Shown here: positions 1 to 5,139 of the stretch, piece after piece
Numbering within the stretch: position 1 is the stretch's first letter
How the letters are laid out: the number at the start of each line of letters is the position of its first letter
Origin: an uncultured Clostridia bacterium
Lineage (GTDB): Bacteria > Bacillota > Clostridia > Christensenellales > UBA1242
Assembly: GCA_947631485.1 (NCBI GenBank)
Contig: CANRLJ010000058.1
Span: 1-5,139 of the forward strand
Reading direction: 5' to 3'
Length of the DNA stretch: 5,139 nucleotides
Notes under the pieces: generated by a model
Told to the model about the DNA's origin: nothing
The model's database searches: none
The model's input: the letters and a program-made list of their open reading frames with translations, nothing else
Translations under genes and position numbers: made by a program

Positions 1-24
1 AAACTCATTTTTAAACAAAGAAAC

Positions 25-53
25 TTGACATTTTGTGAGGATGGTGCTAAAAT
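25..53 (+). promoter_or_regulatory. Sigma-A-type promoter of the DUF1858 gene
   Basis: A perfect -35 TTGACA (25-30) is followed by a 17-base spacer and the -10 TAAAAT (48-53), preceded by TG at 45-46 as an extended -10. The predicted start of transcription is near base 60, giving a leader of only about 13 nt that consists almost entirely of the ribosome site AAAAGGAG (57-64, eight bases before the ATG at 73). Consensus quality is high. The start point is inferred from spacing only. I see nothing else in the 24 bases upstream. Confidence 0.8.
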
Positions 54-72
54 TTGAAAAGGAGTTAAAAAA

Positions 73-288
73 ATGAAAAAAGCAAAGATAGTCAAAAAAC
101 CATACACAAAAGATATGACAATAGGTGAAGTCCTGAAAAGCAACCCAAACCTTGAAGAGGTTTTCTTGGGGTTTGGCATGCACTGTGTGTCTTGTCCAGT
201 AAGCCAAATGGAAACTGTTGAAGAGGCAAGCATGGTGCACGGGGTTGATGTTGACTTTCTCCTAAAAAAATTAAATGAAGAGGACTAA
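73..288 (+). CDS. DUF1858 (hybrid-cluster-protein-associated disulfide) domain protein
   Basis: This is a 71-residue single-domain protein, apparently complete. The core (about residues 12-68) matches the DUF1858 family as I know it: an N-terminal 'T-K-D-M-T-I-G-E-V-L' block, then the conserved F-G-M-H-C-V-S-C-P stretch with the CxxC pair at Cys38 and Cys41, then a helical 'ETVEEASMVHGVD' segment and a C-terminal helix. The family is often found next to or fused to hybrid cluster proteins and other redox enzymes in anaerobes. The CxxC may form a redox disulfide or bind metal, but the biochemical role is not established. There is no signal peptide, so it is expected to be cytoplasmic. The ATG follows AAAAGGAG at good spacing. 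It is monocistronic: it has its own promoter, and the stop codon lies inside the terminator hairpin shared with convergent hflX. No hybrid cluster protein is visible in this window. Confidence 0.93.
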   Translation: MKKAKIVKKPYTKDMTIGEVLKSNPNLEEVFLGFGMHCVSCPVSQMETVEEASMVHGVDVDFLLKKLNEED

Positions 289-302
289 AAAGTCCTCTTT
301 TT
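277..302. terminator. Bidirectional intrinsic terminator between the DUF1858 gene and hflX
   Basis: The left arm AAGAGGACT (278-286) pairs perfectly with AGTCCTCTT (291-299) around an AAAA loop (287-290). A G-T pair extends it to 277/300, and a run of five T (298-302) follows on the plus strand. The hairpin swallows the end of the upstream gene: its last Glu-Glu-Asp codons and the stop codon (286-288) form the stem and loop. It begins 2 bases before the hflX stop on the other strand, so it can also terminate hflX, although the minus-strand T run is set back a few bases (T-rich tract at 264-273). Confidence 0.85.
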
Positions 303-304
303 CA

Positions 305-1381
305 TTAAAATAACAGGTTTTTTATCACTTTTTTCAAGTTTTCGGCGTTCTTTTTGTTTTTTATATTAAACAGCACTTCGTTTTGTTTTACCTCAATAGG
401 CTTGTTTAACAGGTCGCTTTTGTTTAGGATGACAAGGCGATTTTTTGTTGCACCCAACTCATCCAAAATCTCATTTGTAATTTCAATATTCTTCTTATAG
501 AAGGCATCTGAGGCGTCCACAACATGCAAGATGAGGTCAGCATTTTTCACTTCTTCAAGTGTGGAGGAAAAACTTTCGACAAGTTCGTGTGGAAGTTTAC
601 TGATAAACCCAACTGTGTCAGTCAACAGACAATATTGCCCATCATCCAAAAACAGCCGCCTGCTTGTGGTGTCCAGCGTGGCAAAAAGTTTGTCGTCGGC
701 ATAGATGTTTTCCTTTGTAAGCATGTTGAAGATTGAACTTTTGCCAGCATTTGTATAGCCGCCCAGCACCACGCTTTTGATGTTGTTCTTCTCTCTTAAA
801 ATCTTATTTTGCCTTCTGCTGTTTTTTATCTTTTCAATCTCACCTTGAAGAGAGACTATCTCTTTTTCAAGTTTTCGTCTGTCAAGTTCAAGTTTTGTCT
901 CACCGGGCCCACGCATGCCTGCACCCTTTCCGCCAAATCTTCCAGCACTGCCCTGCAAAGAGGACAACCTTGTCAGCAAATATCTGTTTTGTGCAAGTTT
1001 AACCTCAATTTTGCCTTCACTCGACTTGGCATTTAGCGCAAAAATATCGATGATAAGCAAAATCCTATCCAAAACCTTGACGCCAAGTTCGTCAGATATG
1101 TTTCTGAGTTGCGAGCCGGTCAACTGAAAATCCACAACCAGACAGTCACATGGATTTTCTGTCAAAAACGCTTTGATTTCTTCAAGTTTTCCGCTGCCCA
1201 TAATCGTCCTGCGGTTGAAAGCATCCAAACTTTGACTGAAAATCTTCACAACTTCAAGCCCCGCAGAAAAACACAGTCTGCTTATTTCGGCAAACTGATA
1301 TTCTTTGTCCTCGTCTTTGTTTATTGGGCAAAATATTATTGCTTTTTCAACTTCTTCTTTGTTTTCGTGAATCTGTTTCAT
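305..1381 (-). CDS. hflX: Ribosome-associated GTPase HflX
   Basis: HflX is a GTPase that binds the 50S subunit or 70S ribosomes and, in several bacteria, splits stalled or hibernating ribosomes after heat or antibiotic stress. The N-terminal HflX domain (about residues 13-165) carries 'GSGKLEEI' (62-69), the 'DFQLTGSQLRN' block (84-94) and the family loop 'MRGPGETKLELDRR' (156-169), then a coiled-coil helix (about 165-200). The G domain has G1 'GYTNAGKSS' (208-216), G2 'ATLDTTSRR' (234-242), G3 'DTVGF' (255-259) and G4 'NKSDL' (320-324). The 358 residues are short: many homologues are about 410-430. The usual G5 'SA' motif is not recognisable in the tail (about 335-345), and the C-terminal domain after it is absent. 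The ATG at 1381 is the only possible start near the domain boundary, because an in-frame TAA lies four codons upstream (1391-1393). No Shine-Dalgarno sequence precedes it, and the promoter suggests a leaderless mRNA. Confidence 0.95.
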   Translation of the reverse strand: MKQIHENKEEVEKAIIFCPINKDEDKEYQFAEISRLCFSAGLEVVKIFSQSLDAFNRRTIMGSGKLEEIKAFLTENPCDCLVVDFQLTGSQLRNISDELGVKVLDRILLIIDIFALNAKSSEGKIEVKLAQNRYLLTRLSSLQGSAGRFGGKGAGMRGPGETKLELDRRKLEKEIVSLQGEIEKIKNSRRQNKILREKNNIKSVVLGGYTNAGKSSIFNMLTKENIYADDKLFATLDTTSRRLFLDDGQYCLLTDTVGFISKLPHELVESFSSTLEEVKNADLILHVVDASDAFYKKNIEITNEILDELGATKNRLVILNKSDLLNKPIEVKQNEVLFNIKNKKNAENLKKVIKNLLF

Positions 1382-1387
1382 ATGAAA

Positions 1388-1417
1388 ATATTAACAAAAA
1401 AATATGCAAAAAGTCAA
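1388..1417 (-). promoter_or_regulatory. Predicted leaderless promoter of hflX
   Basis: Read on the minus strand, the -35 TTGACT (1417-1412) is followed after 18 bases by TAATAT (1393-1388), or after 17 bases by TTAATA (1394-1389). The normal distance from the -10 to the start of transcription puts +1 at 1381 or 1382, that is, on the A of the hflX start codon or one base before it. The 20 bases upstream of the ATG contain no purine-rich ribosome site (they are T-rich), which fits a leaderless transcript. The -10 is only moderately close to consensus. Confidence 0.55.
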
Positions 1418-1430
1418 TTTTTTGCATATT
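1396..1430 (-). terminator. AT-rich hairpin downstream of the lipoprotein gene (terminator or operator)
   Basis: A perfect 12-bp inverted repeat has arms AATATGCAAAAA (1401-1412) and TTTTTGCATATT (1419-1430) around a six-base loop. On the minus strand it starts 10 bases after the lipoprotein stop codon and is followed by five T (1400-1396), the layout of an intrinsic terminator. The stem has only two G-C pairs, so termination may be weak. The same bases carry the hflX promoter: the -35 lies in the loop and first stem base, and the second arm forms most of the spacer. It could instead, or also, be a protein-binding operator. Confidence 0.55.
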
Positions 1431-1440
1431 AAAATGAAAA

Positions 1441-2103
1441 TTATTCGGTTTTTGCCAAAATTGAGCCATCTTCTGTGGAGATGATGACAGAGTAATCTTC
1501 GCCATCAAATACGGTGAAACACCAATATGTTTCGCTTAGATCGTTTATGTCTTTGTTTAGCACTCGCAAATAGCACTCGGCGTTCAGATCGTTGAAACTT
1601 TTGTTTTTTAATATCTTGTCCTCAAGTTTTTCACACGCAATTTCAAGTGCCTTGTTGTAATCAACCTTAAAATTGTTTGAAATAGGCTTCAATTCCATCG
1701 CTTTTCCATCAAAAGAAAAGACAATCTGCTCTTCACCGCTAAGTTTTCTCTCAATGTCCAACATATATGCCCCGTTCTTTGGATTTAAAAGCAGTTCCAA
1801 GTCGGACTCAACGCCATCAACAGAAAGTTTTGCACATTTAATCTCATCCCTTGAGGACGCTTTTAGATTCAAACACAGCAGGCAAAAATCCACCTTGTCC
1901 GTGCTCTTGCCGTCGGTCATATAGTTTTCCTCCCTCTGCCCATATGAAATAGAGACCGACATGTCCTTGTCCTCAGAGTAATAATACACTTTTGTTATCT
2001 CCGAAAGGTTGTCCTTTACAAGTTTCAGAGTGTTCACCCCACATCCAAAAAACAGCAAGCAAACGCTGACTAGCAAGCACCCCAAAAATATTTTTCTTTT
2101 CAT
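1441..2103 (-). CDS. Uncharacterised lipoprotein with PepSY-like C-terminus
   Basis: I do not recognise a named family for this 220-residue protein. It starts with a type II signal peptide: Met-Lys-Arg-Lys, a hydrophobic core (residues 5-19) and a relaxed lipobox F-F-G-C, with Cys21 as the predicted lipidated residue. The mature protein should therefore sit on the outer face of the membrane. Residues 36-140 look beta-rich. The last 70 residues ('DYNKALEIACEKL' from 148, then 'YWCFTVFDGEDYSVIISTEDGSIL' at 193-216) resemble a PepSY-type domain, with a helix followed by strands ending in 'DG-x-I-L'. This is a shape judgement and weak. The mature part has six further cysteines (74, 77, 90, 157, 177, 195), unusual for an exported Gram-positive protein. 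The ATG at 2103 has a strong AGGAGG four bases upstream. hflX follows 59 bases downstream on the same strand, behind a hairpin. Confidence 0.8.
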   Translation of the reverse strand: MKRKIFLGCLLVSVCLLFFGCGVNTLKLVKDNLSEITKVYYYSEDKDMSVSISYGQREENYMTDGKSTDKVDFCLLCLNLKASSRDEIKCAKLSVDGVESDLELLLNPKNGAYMLDIERKLSGEEQIVFSFDGKAMELKPISNNFKVDYNKALEIACEKLEDKILKNKSFNDLNAECYLRVLNKDINDLSETYWCFTVFDGEDYSVIISTEDGSILAKTE

Positions 2104-2107
2104 CTTT

Positions 2108-2145
2108 CCTCCTTTTTATATATGAATATGTTTGTTTTTTCTCAA
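2108..2145 (-). promoter_or_regulatory. Promoter and ribosome site of the lipoprotein gene
   Basis: On the minus strand TTGAGA (2145-2140), a 17-base spacer and TATATA (2122-2117) form a fair sigma-A promoter, followed at once by the ribosome site AGGAGG (2113-2108), four bases from the ATG. The predicted start of transcription is near 2110, inside the ribosome site, so the leader would be only about 7 nt and would keep only the last part of the site. The promoter overlaps the divergent fba promoter almost completely. The ribosome site is certain; the promoter is plausible. Confidence 0.5.
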
Positions 2146-2159
2146 AAATGTGATAAAAT
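2131..2159 (+). promoter_or_regulatory. Extended -10 promoter of the aldolase gene
   Basis: The -10 TAAAAT (2154-2159) is preceded by TG (2151-2152), an extended -10 identical to that of walJ (TGTGATAAAAT). The -35 is poor: TTTGTT (2131-2136) with 17 bases, or TTGTTT (2132-2137) with 16. The predicted start near 2166 gives a leader of about 23 nt containing the AAAAGG ribosome site (2174-2179). Confidence 0.6.
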
Positions 2160-2161
2160 AA

Positions 2162-3107
<946 letters not shown>

Positions 3108-3109
<2 letters not shown>

Positions 3110-3136
3110 AAAATAACTCAAAACGAGTTATTTTTT
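3108..3136. terminator. Bidirectional intrinsic terminator between fba and walJ
   Basis: The perfect 12-bp stem AAAAAATAACTC (3108-3119) / GAGTTATTTTTT (3125-3136) encloses the loop AAAAC. T-rich tracts follow on both strands: a further six-T run at 3138-3143 on plus, and an AT-rich tract on minus. The left arm starts inside the fba stop codon (3107-3109), and the right arm contains the walJ stop codon (3128-3130). Its T run encodes the Asn-Lys-Lys end of WalJ. One symmetric element thus terminates two convergent genes in an 18-base gap. Confidence 0.88.
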
Positions 3137-3919
3137 GTTTTTTAGATTAAACAATGTGGTTGGCCTTGTCAAAGCAACATCAATCCTAAATGTTTCGCCC
3201 TCCACAAGTCCTTTTTCTGCAAGTTTTGAAGTTATGTAGTTGAAAGCCAATTCGGGTGTGTTGTTCTCTCTGCTTAAGTGCGACAAAACAATTTGTTTTG
3301 TGCCAGACTCCACAAGCCTGCCAATCATCTCGGCAGAAGCATCGTTTGAAAGGTGTCCATTTGCCCCGGCGATTCTCATCTTTAAACTCAGCGGATATTT
3401 GACACAATTTTTCAGCATGGTTATGTCGTGATTTGCCTCCAAATAAACAAGTTGGCTTTCCTTTATTTGATTGTAAATTTGTTCTGTTGTGTGCCCCAAA
3501 TCCGTCACAATGCTTATTTTTTTGTCATTTTCTAAGATTGAAAAACCAAAGCACTTGACATCATGAGGAACTTCAAAAGGATTTATCACAAGGTCTTTGA
3601 CGGCAAAAGTCTCAGAGAACACCTTTTTGTTTTCTGAAGAAACTTGATTTAATTTGTCGTCCAAACTCACCCAAACATCATTGTGTGCATATACTGGCAA
3701 GTTGTATTTTTTGCTGAACACATTTATGCCTTTGATGTGGTCAACATGTTCGTGCGTCACAACAATTGCGTCCAAATCACTTCCGCTGACGCCAAGCAGT
3801 GACAGTCTTTTTTCTGTTTCTTTGCATGAAACACCATCATCCACGATTATTCGTGAGTGTTCGCTTTCAACATAGGTCAAATTGCCGTCACTTCCTGACG
3901 AAAGGTTTATCACTTTCAT
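3128..3919 (-). CDS. walJ: MBL-fold metallo-hydrolase, YycJ/WalJ family
   Basis: This is a 263-residue metallo-beta-lactamase-fold protein, matching the roughly 264 residues of the YycJ/WalJ family. The family start 'LSSGSDGN' (6-13) is followed by the metal site 'THEHVDHIKG' (55-64; His56, His58, Asp60, His61), 'PHDVKCFGFSI' (118-128, His119), 'TDLGH' (139-143, Asp140), 'KYPLSLKMRI-GANGHLSND' (174-193, His189) and 'LSHLSRENNTPELA' (212-225). All expected metal ligands are present. In Bacillus the homologue sits in the walRK region and has been linked to cell-wall control and to 5'-exonuclease activity on DNA, so the substrate here is uncertain. No walRK genes lie nearby; uvrA is 57 bases upstream on the same strand without a visible terminator, so read-through is possible. 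An in-frame TGA (3926-3928) lies just upstream of the ATG and makes it the furthest upstream start. There is no ribosome site. Confidence 0.93.
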   Translation of the reverse strand: MKVINLSSGSDGNLTYVESEHSRIIVDDGVSCKETEKRLSLLGVSGSDLDAIVVTHEHVDHIKGINVFSKKYNLPVYAHNDVWVSLDDKLNQVSSENKKVFSETFAVKDLVINPFEVPHDVKCFGFSILENDKKISIVTDLGHTTEQIYNQIKESQLVYLEANHDITMLKNCVKYPLSLKMRIAGANGHLSNDASAEMIGRLVESGTKQIVLSHLSRENNTPELAFNYITSKLAEKGLVEGETFRIDVALTRPTTLFNLKNKK

Positions 3920-3927
3920 ATGTGCTC

Positions 3928-3957
3928 ATTTTATCACACAAACACACAAAAAGTCAA
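3928..3957 (-). promoter_or_regulatory. Predicted leaderless promoter of walJ
   Basis: On the minus strand TTGACT (3957-3952) is followed after 18 bases by TAAAAT (3933-3928), extended by TG (3936-3935). Standard spacing puts the start of transcription at 3921, only two bases before the A of the ATG at 3919; an adjacent purine start at 3919 is equally possible. No ribosome site could fit in such a transcript, and none is present in the DNA. An 8-bp palindrome GACATGTC (3961-3968) lies just upstream of the -35; its meaning is unknown. Confidence 0.7.
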
Positions 3958-3976
3958 CCTGACATGTCCTCTAAAA

Positions 3977-5139
3977 TCACTTTGAATCTAATATTTTCTT
4001 CAAAAACATGCCTGTGTAACTGTTTTTGTTTTTGGCAATTTCTTCTGGCGTGCCTGTGGCAACAATAGTTCCACCCTCGTCACCGCCCTCTGGCCCCATG
4101 TCGATGATATAGTCGGCGCACTTGATGACATCCAGATTGTGTTCGATGACAACAACAGAATTTCCATTTCCGATAAGCCTCTGCAAAATCTTAATCAATT
4201 TTCTGACATCATAAGAGTGCAAACCTGTTGTTGGCTCGTCCAAAATATACATGGTTTTTCCTGTGTCTTTTCTTGCAAGTTCTGTTGCCAATTTTACACG
4301 CTGTGCCTCGCCGCCTGACAGAGTTGTGGCAGGTTGTCCAAGTTTTATATATGACAGCCCAACATCATAAAGTGCTTGAATTTTGCTTTTGATGGTTGGA
4401 ATATTCTCAAAGAATTTAAGTGCCTCCTCAACGGTCATTTCAAGAACATCGCTGATGGTTTTGCCCTTATATCTGACCTCCAAAGTCTCGCGATTATATC
4501 TTTTTCCGTGGCAAACCTCACAAGGAACAGTTATATCTGGCAGGAAATACATTTCAATTTCCTTCACGCCCGCTCCTTCACACGTTTCGCATCTGCCACC
4601 TTTTATATTAAAGGAAAATCTGCCCGAGCCAAATCCACGTGCCTTTGCCTCTGGAGTTGCCGCAAAAAGTTCTCTTATTGGCGTAAATACGCCTGTGTAA
4701 GTTGCCGGATTGCTTCTTGGAGTTCTGCCAATAGGCGCTTGGTCGATGTTTATCACCTTGTCAAGCAACTCCACATTTTTTATTGCCTTGAAATTTCCAA
4801 GTTCCAACTTGCTGTTGTTTAGGGTGTTTGAAAGATATGGAAACAAAACCCCATTGATAAGGCTGGATTTTCCGCCTCCCGAAACACCTGTAATCAAGGT
4901 TAGAACCCCGGTTGGAATCTTCACATCTATGTTTTTCAGATTGTTTTCCTTTGCGCCAAGAATTTCGATATAGCCCTTTGGCTTTCTTCTTTCAGTAGGT
5001 GTGTCAATCTTTTCGTCTCCTCTAAGAAATGCCGCCGTAATTGATTTTTTGCTTTTCATCACCTGCTCGACAGTTCCTGCCGCAACAATTTCGCCGCCGT
5101 GAGCACCGGCATATGGGCCGACATCCACCAAATAGTCCG
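3977..5139 (-). CDS. uvrA: Excinuclease ABC subunit A, C-terminal part (cut by window edge)
   Basis: UvrA is the damage-sensing ATPase of nucleotide excision repair; it loads UvrB on damaged DNA. About 386 residues of roughly 940 are visible. They start in the closing segment of the first ATPase domain ('[19 protein letters not shown]') and cover the whole second ATPase domain. In fragment numbering this includes Walker A 'GVSGGGKSS' (84-92), the UvrA motif '[21 protein letters not shown]' (129-149), a CxxC-x19-CxxC zinc module (Cys183, 186, 206, 209), '[18 protein letters not shown]' (signature, about 267-284), Walker B '[11 protein letters not shown]' (297-307; Asp300, Glu301) and H-loop His333. 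The Walker A has Gly where most UvrA proteins have Ser (GVSGSGKS). The reading frame is open to base 5139, so the true start lies outside; the TTG at 5129-5131 is an internal Leu codon. The stop is TGA. No hairpin follows, so transcripts may run into walJ. Confidence 0.97.
   Translation of the reverse strand, partial: DYLVDVGPYAGAHGGEIVAAGTVEQVMKSKKSITAAFLRGDEKIDTPTERRKPKGYIEILGAKENNLKNIDVKIPTGVLTLITGVSGGGKSSLINGVLFPYLSNTLNNSKLELGNFKAIKNVELLDKVINIDQAPIGRTPRSNPATYTGVFTPIRELFAATPEAKARGFGSGRFSFNIKGGRCETCEGAGVKEIEMYFLPDITVPCEVCHGKRYNRETLEVRYKGKTISDVLEMTVEEALKFFENIPTIKSKIQALYDVGLSYIKLGQPATTLSGGEAQRVKLATELARKDTGKTMYILDEPTTGLHSYDVRKLIKILQRLIGNGNSVVVIEHNLDVIKCADYIIDMGPEGGDEGGTIVATGTPEEIAKNKNSYTGMFLKKILDSK

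Noticed and set aside
251..290. TTGACT at 251-256 as another promoter
   Set aside because: It lies inside the DUF1858 coding sequence, no credible -10 follows at 16-18 bases, and no plus-strand gene lies downstream.
1396..1430. The hflX-upstream palindrome as a CIRCE heat-shock operator
   Set aside because: CIRCE is TTAGCACTC-N9-GAGTGCTAA; the arms here (AATATGCAAAAA) do not match.
1109..1432. 107-residue plus-strand open frame covering the hflX start
   Set aside because: It is mostly antisense to the HflX N-terminal domain and runs through the hflX promoter palindrome; it has no recognisable motif and there is no ribosome-site evidence.
4376..4822. 148-residue open frame on the plus strand
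   Set aside because: It lies wholly antisense to conserved UvrA coding sequence, has no family resemblance, and is a shadow frame.
5129..5131. TTG near the right edge as the start of a 384-residue protein
   Set aside because: The frame stays open to the window edge and the sequence there is the inside of UvrA (end of the first ATPase domain), so this is an internal Leu codon of a truncated gene.

Overview
The window is AT-rich and densely packed. It reads as an ordinary chromosomal housekeeping segment of a low-GC Gram-positive (Firmicutes-like), probably anaerobic bacterium. The evidence is protein-family content (YycJ/WalJ-type metallo-hydrolase, a Clostridia/protist-style class II aldolase, an HcP-associated DUF1858 protein), AGGAGG-type ribosome sites, a lipobox lipoprotein, and sigma-A-like TTGACA/TAAAAT promoters. 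This taxonomic call is an inference; no marker here fixes the genus. I see no mobile element, CRISPR array, tRNA, rRNA or defence system.

Layout from left to right: (1) 73-288 (+), a small DUF1858 CxxC protein with a near-perfect promoter. (2) 305-1381 (-), the ribosome-associated GTPase HflX, with a short C-terminus. (3) 1441-2103 (-), an unrecognised lipoprotein with a PepSY-like tail. (4) 2189-3109 (+), class II fructose-bisphosphate aldolase, transcribed divergently from the lipoprotein. (5) 3128-3919 (-), a WalJ/YycJ-family MBL-fold hydrolase convergent with the aldolase. (6) 3977-5139 (-), the C-terminal ~386 residues of UvrA, cut by the window edge. Every stretch without a gene is under about 90 bases and is filled by a promoter or a terminator. 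The two convergent gene ends share hairpin terminators, and one hairpin separates the lipoprotein gene from hflX.

The genes do not form one pathway. They cover DNA repair (UvrA), cell-wall or DNA-end related hydrolysis (WalJ), central carbon metabolism (aldolase), ribosome rescue (HflX), an envelope lipoprotein and a probable redox or metal-binding small protein.

The most interesting signal is in the intergenic regions. The two genes without a Shine-Dalgarno sequence (hflX and walJ) each have a TTGACT promoter whose predicted transcription start falls on, or within two bases of, the A of ATG, so both are predicted to give leaderless mRNAs. The other three complete genes have ribosome sites, but also unusually short predicted leaders of about 7-23 nt. 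Two of these compact promoters overlap divergently (lipoprotein/fba), and one is built into a terminator-like palindrome (hflX).
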